Positions 26,842 to 38,414 of a DNA stretch of 64,000 nucleotides are shown here, one piece after another (within the stretch, counting starts at the first letter, position 1; the number at the start of each line of letters is the position of its first letter). The stretch is from assembly GCA_034769895.1 (NCBI GenBank), contig CM068372.1, positions 237,794,343-237,858,342 on the forward strand, written 5' to 3'. Origin of the DNA: Magicicada septendecula (lineage: Eukaryota > Arthropoda > Insecta > Hemiptera > Cicadidae). The position numbers and the translations under genes are program-made. The notes beneath the pieces are model-generated. The model made no database searches and was not told where the DNA came from. It was given only the letters and a program-made list of their open reading frames with translations.

Positions 26842-26989
26842 ATATACTCGCATCCATAGCGGAGAATTTTTTCTACCCTTGTCCACGTGATTACTCTCCA
26901 ATATGCGGCTGTAACCCTGAGTGTGGATGCAGGACTTTTCCAAACGAATACAATATGAACGGCACCAGCATATGTGAAACTGCAAATAG
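26842..26989 (+). pseudogene. Kazal-like exon, copy B (acceptor lost)
   Basis: Reads CPRDYSPICGCNPECGC then RTFPNEYNMNG and a final Cys. The C-x7-C spacing (CPRDYSPIC), the RTF.NE box and the late Cys match a Kazal domain, though the NEC cysteine is Tyr. The acceptor is TTTCGT instead of TTTCAG, and the donor is GTAACT. Copies A and C keep a proper acceptor, so B is probably dead. Confidence 0.55.
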
Positions 26990-27034
26990 GTAACTGCTGC
27001 TTAATATACACTGTTTAAATTATAACCTGAACCT

Positions 27035-27073
27035 TACCTTGTCACTAAGAGGAGTAACCGATGTGAAGGAGCA
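27035..27073 (+). pseudogene. Partial Kazal-like exon end, copy B2
   Basis: Ends TGTGAAGGAGCA directly before GTAAGT and aligns with copy A2 and with the 3' end of the copy C exon. Confidence 0.4.
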
Positions 27074-27784
27074 GTAAGTGTCTGCTACTGGGAATACGCT
27101 GCTGAAGTCATAATCGATAGTGGCCTCCGATTGATGCATATTACTTGTTATTCCGAATACAGTGATTAACTTCTGCTGCTTAATTAGTATGGGAAATTAT
27201 TTGGTCTTAGTGGGAATATTAATCCTACGAAGGGTTAATTCTACTGAGGGTTTTAATGCTATCACTAACCACTTTTGTGGGAATGGGCAAACCTCAGAAG
27301 TTTTAAGAACAACTTTAAATGCAAATCTCTAATTGCTAATAAATAATATTTTATCAGTGTACAGTTTTGACAACTGATCCAAAATCATTTAAAACCTGTA
27401 TCAACAAAAATTTATGTACTGTAAATTAAGATTATATACTATACATACAAAATTAAGCCAATTATTGTAGTATTAAATCCTATTTACACAGCTTTAACTA
27501 ATACACAGAAACAACATTACAGACTAGTTTTTTAAATTTATAAATTAAAATTTTTTTAAGAATTATTATTTTAATGAAATTTAAGCAAAACTAATACAAG
27601 TTATCTGATAGCTGGGGGGGGGGGGGTGAAGATTGCCTTGGGTAATACAGATTCTAGATGCGGCACTGACATCTGACTATATAGTACTCGATTTACGCTA
27701 AATAATGGAGGAAGACGTTTTAATAGGATTATCGAGTTTTGTTGTTTTGAAGTCCGTTTCTAATACCGGTATGTTCACTTTCAG

Positions 27785-27916
27785 TTTGTACCTGGACCGC
27801 TGAAGAAGGATGCACCGGTATTTCCTCACGTATGCTCTCTCCTGTATGGACTTGTGGATGCAAGACTTTTGCAAACGACTGTGAAATGAGAGGATTCAAC
27901 AGATGTGAACACGCTA
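27785..27916 (+). pseudogene. Kazal-like exon, copy C (open frame)
   Basis: This is the best preserved copy: TTTCAG precedes it and GTAAGT follows. Read from the third base it is open for 43 codons: CTWTAEEGCTGISS, then GCKTFANDCEMRGFNRCE. Two bases before the first codon and one after the last make it a symmetric phase 1-1 exon, the usual form for shuffled extracellular domains such as Kazal. One Kazal cysteine is missing (SPVW where C is expected). Whether it is still spliced into a transcript cannot be told from the sequence. Confidence 0.55.
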
Positions 27917-28171
27917 GTAAGTAACTGCTGATTGATGTGTACTGTTTAAATAGTACAGATGAAATAGTAAGACATGAAATGGTTCGCGCAGATCGTAGTG
28001 GGTCAGAAAAGGCAATGCAGAATGTGGGATGTGATGTGCTAACCATGACATACAACCATGTGACACATCAATCACGCAGCTATTCTGAACACAAAATAAT
28101 TGTTCAAGACAGCTCAACCAAACACACGTTTCATGTAGATAATTATTTTATCTAATTATTTTAATTCATGC

Positions 28172-28208
28172 TCGGTCACGAAGAGAACTAACCGATGTGA
28201 AGATAATG
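28172..28208 (+). pseudogene. Partial Kazal-like exon end, copy C2
   Basis: Carries CGATGTGAAGATAATG then GCAAGT in place of the donor GTAAGT. Weaker match than A2 and B2. Confidence 0.3.
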
Positions 28209-29600
28209 GCAAGTAATTACAACTCTCTCCCCCCCCACATACACGCGCGCGCGCGCGCGCACGCACGCACGCACTTTAATGATAATCTGATTTTGCGAAT
28301 TACTTGCTTTTCCAAAAATGGCGATAAGTTTCAATAAATTTCACAAATTCTTAGTCTGTGGGTCCGTTGTGGCTATGTATTGGAATATCTTGGTATGACA
28401 TGGTACTACGGTTAGGCCAAGTTTTCTGAGCCCCCCCCCCCCCCCCCCCGACTGTGACCTTAAAGTAATATATGTACTGCAGAAGTAATTTGATGTCAGA
28501 TTAATACTATCAAATTTAAAACCAGTAGGCTACTATAAAAAAGCGTGCTTTCATTTAGCAAAACATTTTCAAAATATTAAGAACCATGCAAAAGAAATGA
28601 GCAGATTAATTTATTTTTTAAGTAGAGTAACTTAACTAAGCTTATTCAGAAATTGAAAATAAAAAAATTTCTTTTTTATTGTCTAGGTGTAACACATTAA
28701 ATTTTTCTTATAATTTTTATAAAATTAAAAAAAAGGTCTAAATTTTTTTAATTGTTTGACTAAAGATACAACAAGCTAACGGTAAGTTAATATTTAGTGA
28801 CTATGTAGCTATATTAATGGAATTAATGTCGGGGAAAGCATACACAAAAAATGTTGCGGGAAAATAAATAAATTTTAAAAAGAAAACTATAGAAAATTGT
28901 TTTTAAATAACGTCGGCTATGTTTTTATACTTTAGGAAGAGATATAAACACCGTTTTTTCAGTTACAAGTGGTTTACATGTACAAACCTTTTTTAAAAGC
29001 TTATAAATGTAATTCAGAATGAAATGTGACTATACTATACGACTAGATATGACCTAGATATGACTAAAACTAATTATGAATAAATCTAAAATAAGCGTTC
29101 TCTTATTTAAAGTTTAATTAAAACATACATAAGATTTTTTGAAAACAAGTTTCTTTAAAACAAACAAACAGATGACTAATAAACTGGTGACTTGAATAAA
29201 GATTTGACAATAATTTATTATGCATCAATATTCGTTGCTTTTTGAGGTGAAATCCCTTTAATTAAGTCATCAAAGCTGAGTCTTTAAATAGCTCAGCGTT
29301 AGCAACAAAACTGGCCAAACTAGACAGCCTTGAGTCTCAACTTGAATTTCTTAAGTAATTTTTTATTCTCTTTAAAATACTGAATGATCTTTCCCCAGAG
29401 GCGTTTGAAGTCATCATAGACAGCAGAATCGCCATATCCTTGGGACCCGGAACTAGAGAGCAGCTGCACTCGACCGGGACAACTGGCGGAGGCTGTTAAA
29501 GGAGGCCTTGACTCAGTAATGGGTTGTTGCGCCGCTGAAGAAGAAGGATACACAGCAGAATTCGCAAAGCTGTGTCTAAATTCTGAAATAATGTTGTCAA
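28209..29600. other. Non-coding: simple repeats and probable 3' part of the hAT element
   Basis: A CG/CA dinucleotide patch lies at about 28235-28275 and a C19-20 run at 28431-28450. The left end of the hAT transposon should fall near 28.4 kb (a GGTTAGGCC word at about 28410 resembles the right terminus) but I cannot prove it. The rest is AT-rich without a gene I can support. Confidence 0.4.
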
Positions 29601-29607
29601 TTGTTTG

Positions 29608-31652
29608 TCACAGGGTGAGTTTTAAGAACGCTAAAGTTAGATTCCTAATTTCCTTCTCCTCTTGATTGTTCTTTTCCTCTTTTTTAAAGAAGTCTGTGCT
29701 TCTAATAAACTCCTTGAAATGCACACATTTTTCTCCGAAGTAATTACAGATGTCTGATTGATATTTTTTGGCCAAAGCAGATGCTTTTTTCCTGATTTCG
29801 TCATTTGGAATCGACGATAAGTTGTACAAAAATCCAAATATTTCATTTAGGATGAAGTATACTTCTGACCTTGCATCTAAGTCTGTAGAAAGCCTGTCAG
29901 TTACAATATAAAAGGTATTAATCTTCATGTCTTCTTTTCCGTTTAACTCAGTAACGCATTCTTCTCTTTTTTTCACCAGGAAATGCTTTTCTTTTCGGCT
30001 GCCTCTTCGTTCCCATGTCGATAACATATGATTCTGTTTTAGATAGCTCCTTACCTTTTATTTCGTAGACGTCATAGTTATCTCTCAGTCCTAGTACATA
30101 TTCCTTGAGGGATTTGTAAACATGACATGTGACACTTAAGTCTGTGGTTATTTTTTGGAATTGTTCACTGCTTTTGTTAAAACATTCCAAAATATCATAC
30201 CACAAGTGAAGCAAGAGAGCTGATTCTAATTTAAAAAATTCCTGGCAGATTCCATTTACTTCAATTGTTGTAACGTTCTTTTCTTCTGGGTCTGGTCTAT
30301 TTTTCTAAAAGCGTTATGATAACTCCAATAATTAAGTAACAGAGCTCTTACTGCATGCCATCTAGCAGCTCGTCTCATGGTGTTCAATCTTTCTGGTAGG
30401 ATCTTCTTTTGTGCTTCACTATTTTTTATTATATTTTCTACGATTGTCCATCTTGATGTAGATGCGCTCAGAAAGACATGTATTTTTTGGACGAACATAA
30501 ACACTTTCGTAACCCGTAAACAGCAGTCTGCTGCATGAGTACCTACCAAATTCAATGAATGTCCAGAGCATGGAACGTATTCAGCTAAACTGTTATGATT
30601 TTTATGAGGGCTTGTAGTCCATTGTATTTGCCTGACATATTGGAAGCATTATAATATGACTGTTCTCTCATGTCACTGACTGCAATATCTAATTTCAAAA
30701 GAGTATTTAAAAATATCTCTTCCATGTGTGCACCAGTGTGGCCACATTTTAAGTTTAATAAAAGATAGAAATCTCTCCATTGGGCTACCTTTACTTAAAA
30801 CATAACGAACAATTATTGTCAGCTGGTCTAAATAAATAATGTCAGGTGTGGAATCTACGCTCAGAGCATAATATTTACCTTTTTTCAGCTCTTCCACTAC
30901 AACACAGACCCCTTTTTCATACATAAGCTCAATAAATTCGTCACAAATAGTGTTAGATAAATAGCTCACTCTTCCTGATCCAGGATTTCCACGAGGTTTA
31001 ATGTGAGTTTTCAAAAAATCATCATACTCCTCAAGAAGCTCTAAGACTTCCAAGAAGTTTCCATTTCCTAGGATACAAAATTTTCGTTTGGAACCACCAC
31101 GGAAAGCGAGCCACGTGTACCAAGGAATTTGACGACATCTACTACCCGCTTGAGCACTCTATGCCAATAGACCACTTCTTTAACATAACTCTTGTGTAAG
31201 CAGAATCAATTTTTCCGATAACACTAGCTCTTATGACAAATATTTCTGTATTCAATCTATGTTCTGCACCCTTTTCTTGCTCAGAAAGCCGACTGCTATT
31301 TATCCAATCATTGAAACCCTTAGAAAACGAGTTCTCATTTTCGGAAGGCTGGAACACCCTACAGGGAACACAATAGAAACAGCCCTTAGAATTAGAGCAC
31401 ATAAGCCACTCTCGTTTTTTCAACTCTCCGATTAAATAACATAATTAGGTTCTTTCGCTACTCTTACTTTCTCTGCGTAAAAAAATCGCAGTTCTTGACG
31501 TTTGAACAATGTTTGGGTAGGTTTATTATAATATAGTCAGTCAAATCTGACGTTAAAGTACCACATTTATTCGGATCTAATAAATTAAACTCTGGAATAC
31601 AAGCGATACTTCTTAAATTATTTTGATTCCCCTCAATGTTTAAATTATCCAC
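29608..31652 (-). pseudogene. Decayed ZMYM-type hAT transposase
   Basis: hAT transposases cut and paste DNA through an RNase H-like DDE core split by an insertion and end in a dimerisation domain. Pieces in order on the minus strand: N-terminal segment (31652-31464); a TTF-type zinc-finger region with REWLMCSNSKGCFYC and FNDWINSSRLSEQEKGAEHR (31423-31142); a DUF4371-like core with YYALSVDSTPDIIYLDQLT, VRYVL and ERFLSF (31053-30673); an HslNLvG-like box with NLVGTHAADCC and STSRW (30555-30256); and a helical region (30214-29608). Frames change several times and stops intervene, so it is dead. The C-terminal dimerisation signature is not recognisable. Relatives are often annotated as zinc-finger MYM-type protein 1-like. 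Confidence 0.82.
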
Positions 31653-32386
31653 GGGCTTATTAATGGTCTGATTGTCTACAACCTCTGCTGCAGAAGTACT
31701 TGGAACATTGAAGTCAGTTTCTTATACACATTTAACTGCAGGGCTATCATTAGAAACTGGCGTAATTTAAAAAAAAATTATCTAGTTTTTTTTATTGTTT
31801 CCAAATGAGCTTCCTCTTTATTATTTTTTAGCTTAGGTTAGGAGGCTCCACTAGCCGTGTGATTGTTTATGTTCATGTTCAGGATGAATACATTTAGTGT
31901 ACGGATTCAATTTTAAATTCATAAAGTTTTCACACTAATAAATATCAACGAAACAACACTCTGCCTACTACGCAAAGCTAAAAACCTCCTTTACATTCAA
32001 AACAAAATAAAAACATAACTTCAAATCGCAAACCGTTCAGTCACAACGCAGGTAAACAGTGATAACAAACAAGGGTGGTACCACGGTCGTGTAAATTCGG
32101 GGGGCAATATAGCAAACGTTCAAAATTCGCATGCGCTGATTAATTTTCAAGGATGCCAACGTCTTAAAAATAGGGGCGCAATATTTAAAGAAGAACTGTC
32201 TTCCATTTGTATTATTAACAAAAATTGATCATTTAATTTCAAAAAATCATACTTAAATAAATCAAAGTGCCTCCTGCTTTTATAAAAATACTTCTATTAA
32301 CAAAAATATATCTTTAGCTTGCGGCTCCCTCTGAACCCACGGCCCTAGGCCGCGGTCTAGTCGGCCTAGTGGTAAATCCGGCACTG
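31653..32386 (-). mobile_element. 5' end and terminal inverted repeat of the ZMYM-type hAT element
   Basis: On the minus strand the end at 32386 starts CAGTGCCGGATTTACC followed by ACTAGGCC, a typical terminus of ZMYM-type hAT elements. It lies about 730 bp upstream of the transposase remnant, as a 5' end should. The intervening sequence is non-coding. Confidence 0.6.
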
Positions 32387-32837
32387 GGGGTATCTGAATA
32401 CTGAAATGCTGTCGGCTTCGCAGATGATCCAGCCTTGTACTAGAAAAACTCGTGTGTTGGAGGATCAGAAAGAAGCTTATTTCTTTAAAACACAATGATG
32501 TAGATCTGCAGGTAGGAGAAATGTACACTTCACACGGTGTGAGAATAGTATGACATAATGACACGCTAAACAGAAAGGCAACACTGAAGTACATAGTTTG
32601 ATATTTCTACGTATAGACAAATCGGAGGTTTGTAGGCAAAGACAGCTATACTATTATCTTATTCAACTTTTAACAGATCGTAGGGCATTGTAAACTTATA
32701 CAAGGAGGACTGAAGCGAGGTGCCCCATTTTCTCACTTAAAACTGACGTCTTTAAGCAATCGTGTCTTAAATAAATTTATTACGCTGTCATCGTCACTTA
32801 CTTTCTGCCTAAGGATCTTACAGGGCACGCTTCTTCT

Positions 32838-33776
32838 ATGCTTTTCATTCCTTGGCTAGTTTCTTCATTTCCTGATATCGCATTCGTATTTCATCTATCT
32901 CCTGCCCTCTCCTCCATCCTCTATCCTGCCTTCTATTTATTAGCCCCGCTAGTATTTCTACTATCACGTTGCCTTGTGTTTGCCGCATACAGTGCCCCAA
33001 CCAATTACTTTCCTGCCCTTGACGATAACCAACACTGTCCTTTTCTGTCCTACTTTTCCAAGCGTCTCCTCATACACCACTCTATCTTCCAGGAAACATG
33101 TTTCATCCTTCTACATGTCCACATCTCGAAGGCCTGTAACCTGTTCTCCTCTTCATTCCTCAACGTCAAGTTGCTGCCCCGTATAGAAGCACCCTCCAGA
33201 CAAACACTTCACCATCCTCTTTCTCGGCTTTATGTCTAGTGGCCTGCACAATAATCATTTCTTTCTATTAAGGGTTTCCTTAGCTAAGGCTATTCTGCAT
33301 ATTACGTCTTGACTACAATGCATGTCCTCTCTAACTAAGCATCACAGAAATTTAAAAACTCTCACTTGTTCAATTTTCTCATTCCATTATTTTAATCTGT
33401 GCAGTCCTGCTCATTTTGCTTATGACCATGCTCTTTGTCTTCTTTACATTGATTTTGATTCCAAGATCTTCATAATTTCTGTTAAAATCACTCAGAATTC
33501 CATTTAATATTCTTACATCATTGGCAAGGAGCACCATATGGTCAACAATCCTGATGTATTCTATCCTCCCTCCACCGATGTATATGTTATTTCTCCCAAG
33601 TGTGTACTAAAGAGCGTGTGAGTCGTATAACAGCCATGTCTTACACCTTTTTCAATTTTGATTTCTCTTGTTCTTTCGTTCCAAAGTCTCATTACAATAT
33701 TCTGATCCTGATAGAGTCTTCTAATCAACCTCCTCTCTGTCCGATCTAGGTGTTTTCTAGTAGCTATCTTGACGCG
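32838..33776 (-). pseudogene. LINE (non-LTR) reverse transcriptase fragment
   Basis: The minus strand encodes the palm/thumb part of a non-LTR reverse transcriptase: LIRRLYQDQNIVMRLWNERT and IEKGVRHGC (33561-33776), then a region with IVDHMVLLAND where an active enzyme has the YADD box, then GIKINVKKTKSM. Further downstream, degraded pieces match the C-terminal part that follows RT in these elements (YTGQQLDVE, AFEMWT-like, KRTVLV). The catalytic box is destroyed and stops are present. The 5' part is missing beyond about 33776, where an LTR fragment begins. The clade cannot be fixed by eye. Confidence 0.8.
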
Positions 33777-34101
33777 CAGTATGGAATGTTCTGGTGTTTC
33801 GGCGGGGTATAAATACAAGTACCCAGCGATGCTCAGTTCAGTTATTGTCGGGCGATTACACATTCCAGTGCGGTTCGAGGTATTGTGGCGAAGTGTTATG
33901 GGTTTTATAATTATTCGGTACTCTATTAGTAGACATTATTATTCCGTGTGAACAATTTTTATTTGATTTGTTGTAAGAGACTATCTTGTTGATTACAAAC
34001 TGTTTAATTGTGATAAATAAAGCTAGTGATTAGTGACTTAATTGATGTTTTGTATTTTGTTTTCCACTGTACCATATGACGATCAGTAGACCGTCGTAAC
34101 A
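33765..34101 (+). repeat. LTR fragment related to element C
   Basis: The stretch aligns with the LTR of element C (53723-54272, minus strand). Shared blocks are ATAAATACAAG/ACAAATACAAG, CAGTGCGGT, GTGTGAACAATTTTTATTTG, TTGTTGTAAGAGAC and the TTAATTG..TGTTTTGTA end region. It contains TATAAATA (33810-33817) and ends CGTCGTAACA. The 5' end is missing and abuts the LINE fragment. It is a truncated solo LTR. Confidence 0.75.
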
Positions 34102-35460
34102 GTATATTACTTTAATTGATACTAATAATACTAATACTGATGATACTGCAGACTGTGTAACTAACACAAAGCGCATAACAACGTCGTGTAAATAAATATT
34201 TCATTGATTCCCAAGTATAGCCACGTGTGTCCCCAATCACTCACACCACAGAGGATCGTCTAGCCGTGCAGGAAATAATGTACTCAAGTAATCGAAATCA
34301 ACCTGTACTTATTTCGAATCTCCCTCGAGTGCTGTTTCTGCATGTTTCCGTGGTGTGTGTGTTCATGTTTCCTCGTAGCTATTTGGAACCTACAGTTTAT
34401 CGTCGGCTCCGAGTGAGAAAGCGGAGGCGTATTGCTATGCAGGAATACCACTAGATGGTTTGCCATAGTCTAACGAAATAGTGCCTGACCTATATTTTTC
34501 CGCGTCAAGATCGAACTCAAGAAGCGTCGTGGTGAGCCAACATCCTGTTTACCATCGTCGGGATCTCTCCTTAATAACTCTCTCCATACCGCGATTACAT
34601 TCTAATTTTAAGTAACGAAATGCAATGCGTTCCAGCTTTATAACGTAAGTACAGATGTGATGGATAAACATTTGCTTTGCGTCTTGCCTACCCGTGAGGT
34701 AAATGGAATCGTGACGTGACCACCAAAAACAATATCAACATTTGGTTTTATCTTTAAACACACAGCAAACATTGAACGTGTCTTCTTTAAAAAAAATCGA
34801 CTCTATAATTGAATTTAGAAAGATAGTTAACAATAGTTTTGCAAAACGTTTTGCTCTGTATTTTGCAGATTACCACCGCTTAATAAGTTTACAGTATTTA
34901 AAGGAAAACGTTTTCAGTGTTTATTATTCTTCTAGTATTGCTGTTCAGAGCAAAAATAAGATGTCACTACTATTTATGAAGCAATGAGTTACACGTAAAA
35001 GTCCATGGTGCGTTATTATCAAAATGCACTTCGACATTTTATTGTTTGCAAGGTCTGACTATAATAATGCGGTGTCTGCTTTGTCTTGTTAAATAAACGC
35101 ATTATGTTATTGTTAATTATCATAAAACGTGATTCAACCCTACTAGTCTATAATTGTTCCATGGAAACAAAAAATAAAGTTACATAATTTTACACGATTA
35201 GGAGTAATTTCAGCTGATAATCGGCATTGCAAAGCTTGCACAATAGATTTGTACATTTCATTTTTAATATATGAATTTTCCGAACTGTTTTTATGGGTTT
35301 ATGTGATTCGTTAGGGGATCAGTTTTGTTTCTTAGAAAGAGGAACAGTTAATGTATCTGGGATCTTAGAATCACTGTAGTAAATGCTACAACAAAACACA
35401 ATTAAATCTATGTATCTGTCTCTCTTTTGGAATACGAGTCCATACTTTTACCCTACAGAA
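34102..35460. other. No recognisable feature
   Basis: AT-rich sequence with short open frames and no domain that I recognise. Confidence 0.45.
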
Positions 35461-35850
35461 TAGCTTTGTTTTTGCGATTGATTCCCAAAAATTGGAGGCG
35501 GGGAAAAATGTAAGGGGTCAACGTTTTAAAAAAATCGAAAAATCCAGTGGGTATTAAATTAAATGAACTTGTAACCGAAATACGAATTACGGTTCATTTT
35601 TAAAATTCCTAAATTTTGGGACGCCGGGGTCTAAAAATGGGTGAACATGTCTAAAATATTCATATGTCATGTCCAGTTAAAAGAAAGGAATATTACATGT
35701 AATCTGAATGTAGTTTCAAGTTTTGGAAATTTCCAAATTTTTAGACGCCAGGCTCCATAAATTGGGGGAAAAGTTTGACAAAATTGCAAATTCCATGTAG
35801 GTACCAAATTTAGGAGAATTTAATCAAAATATATTAACTTATCATATATT
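35461..35850 (+). repeat. Diverged tandem repeat, about 130-150-bp unit
   Basis: Three units start with related words GGAGGCGGGGAAAAAT (about 35485), GGACGCCGGGGTCTAAAAAT (about 35619) and AGACGCCAGGCTCCATAAAT (about 35743). Each is preceded by an AAATTT/CCAAA tract. No coding signal. Confidence 0.5.
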
Positions 35851-36424
35851 TTTAAATTGCATTTTTCATTACTTGTTCACAAAGTCGCGTCAGAATATAA
35901 TCTCGATCAGGTCAGTATGTATGTATCATATCAGACCAAACAATAACTATAAGGAAAACAGGCCAATGGTTTTCTACAAAAGGAATACAATACCTCCGTT
36001 ATTTTTTATTCAAATACCATAAACGAAGTATTATTCAGTTACAAATGACATCCAACTTGTTTGCTTCAAGTACTGATTTCTCAGAAATCTAGAATTAAAA
36101 CATTCAATCAACCGCCATTTTGAACATTTTTGAGACGACCTTTTGTTTTGCTTGGAACTTATAAGAAATAGTACATTTATTCTATATACCAAATTTAAAT
36201 TCCACATTTCATTCCGTTCAGCTGTAAATAATTTTCTTCACGAAAGCATAGCCACACAGATCGGAAACCGAAGCATTCTTCGATATATGTTTATTGGATA
36301 TTTTACCTTCAGTTTGATGAGTAGAATCATTTTCCAAAGTTTGGCATCATCTTTAGGAAACACTTTGTATATATATTTTCTTCGTAGTTAGCTCACGAAG
36401 TATCTAGCTGAACTTGTAAATTAT
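35851..36424. other. No recognisable feature
   Basis: AT-rich sequence, no gene I can support. Confidence 0.4.
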
Positions 36425-36573
36425 ATGTACATGTTATCATTTATAATTACTTTTGCAAGTATTTTGCTTACTTTTATCGTTGTACTTAAACTTCAATGAT
36501 TTTGGTTTAAATACAACGATAAAGGTAAACGAAATACTTGCAGACGTAATTATTATTTGATAACATTTACATG
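36425..36573. mobile_element. Hairpin MITE
   Basis: Two arms of about 67 bases (36425-36491 and 36505-36573) are inverted copies with few mismatches around a 13-base loop. Shared words: TGCAAGTATTT, TTATCGTTGTA and ATGTTATCA. Such full-length hairpins are typical of small MITEs. Confidence 0.75.
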
Positions 36574-38280
36574 TTATATAAGTAGTATGTCGTATATACC
36601 ACAGTATAATAATGCCGCATATATTTTTAAGTACTGCTATACAATAAACTAACCTAAAATTGCTTAGCAGAGAAATCCATGAAGATGTCTGCGGAGGCTT
36701 TCGCTTTCTCGCGAGCAGAGAGGGGCGAGCATCGTATTGCTGTTCGGAATTTATATATAGGCTGTATGAGACCATAGTGGATTTGACATCTAAACATTCG
36801 GCATCGATTTCCGGCAGAGCAATAATACCACGATGTATTGCATTGGCATGGGCTCGAAGTAAGCAGTACACACACAATAATATGGGATTCGTTCAGAATT
36901 GGGTTGGATCCCGCAACCTATGAAGATTCCCCTAAAACGCAGAATTTTTATGTATACTGATAGAATTGATACATTAAAATAAATCTTGTTTTTTATGTTT
37001 TAGACCATCTACATTTATCTATATTATCTTGCCTATGAAGAATAATTTTAGTTTTTCAAATTATACAGATTTTATTTTATTTTATTTTTATGTTTAGCGT
37101 CTTAATTTTATTTCGTTCTATTTTTCATTGAAACAAAATGATTGAAAATGAGAAAATGTATAAGTGGTTGAAGGGACAGACGAATTCTCTCTCCCTCTTT
37201 TCTCGTGAATAAGAGTTGTAGCCTTAGACCTAATTAAGCCATATTGCTTTTGTTATTATTTCGTACACGTTAATAGGTTCATTGACGTTACTTTAGTTAC
37301 CGCTGTATTGCTAACGTCGTTCAAGTTACTTTTCATTTGTTTTTCATACAGTCAAATTGCCACGTTAAGCATTAACGTTAAGCACGTTAAGTTATTTTTG
37401 TTAGCATTTTAAATACTTTTAATTAAGTTATTATTTTAATTAAAAAGTTTAAAATTTATTTTAAATACTTTTTTATTTCTATAATCGTGAGTGTGTTTTA
37501 TATTTTAAGTCTGGTCTTCTTGAGTTTCTAAGTGAAACGGAATAAAGGTGCATATATGCTTATTTACTGGGTGTGAATGCGTTGACTTTGGACTTGGATT
37601 TATTTATGTTTTTCAGTCTGTTCATTGATTTTCATGCGACACTGGCGAATTTTGTTATATTTCAAATTTATTTGTTTCACTGAAGTACTGCGTGTTCAGG
37701 AGAAAAAGTATGGAATTTCGTCAATTGATTTATTTTTCGTTTTAAATTACTTACGCCTAGTAACATACTGCGCAGTCTTTCGTTTGTGTTTGAAGATTTT
37801 CCGATGGAAGACCTTGATCTGTTATTCTGGATCATTCTTCTGACTGAAGTTTCGACTACACTTGGGGTAGCTCTTTTTCGTAGTGAAATGCCAGGTGGTG
37901 ACCATTTTCGCTGGAGCGTTCAAGGCAAACGCCACTGAAAACCTACTGCCATTGTTGCTGAACTGTCTAGCTGAAGCGTAACGTCGGACATGGCTTACAT
38001 TCTGGAAGTTTCAACCTGGACCAAAGATTAAACTTTGACCGTAAAAAATATTGATACATGAAAACATTAAATACTTTTCTATCTAGGATGATAGTGAGTT
38101 ACGAATATGGATGGCTAAATCTTGATGTACAGGATCTGTATGTGCATATCATCCGTCTCTCTCTGTCTCCGTATACCTCTGGTGGGTGTGCTTATAGTTT
38201 CTCTGAATAGATAAGATGTACATTTAAAACTGGGCTAAACGACTAAATATCTGCCAAACAGGGATTAGTTTTGGCTGGTC
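36574..38280. other. No recognisable feature
   Basis: AT-rich; two overlapping opposite open frames at 36437-36923 show no domain that I recognise. Confidence 0.45.
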
Positions 38281-38395
38281 TACCATCACTCTGCGAGGCC
38301 TACCATTACCATTTCCAAGCCTTGGTAATCGAAGGCGATTCACGGAGATAAAAAGTCGTTACACTAACCGCTTCACTACGCTCACTCCAATTATG
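38281..38395 (-). repeat. Possible tRNA-derived SINE head
   Basis: On the minus strand TAGTGAAGCGG (38378-38368) resembles the A box and CTTCGATTACC (38334-38324) the B box of the tRNA internal promoter. They lie 44 bases apart, as in a tRNA. No tRNA cloverleaf is intact, and the tail of a SINE is not recognised. Confidence 0.35.
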
Positions 38396-38414
38396 TCAAT
38401 GCTAATGTACAGAT

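Larger units (their letters stand above)
26040..27190 (+). repeat. Duplicated segment, copy B (interrupted by a MITE)
   Basis: Direct diverged copy of 22200-23450. The MITE at 26165-26496 sits inside it at a point that is uninterrupted in copy A, so the duplication is older than the MITE insertion. Confidence 0.65.

Noticed and set aside
28235..28275. CpG-rich regulatory island
   Set aside because: It is a simple CG/CA dinucleotide repeat next to homopolymer runs.
36437..36923. 146-codon minus-strand frame and overlapping opposite frames
   Set aside because: Overlaps the hairpin MITE, has no domain that I recognise, and the opposite strand is open as well.
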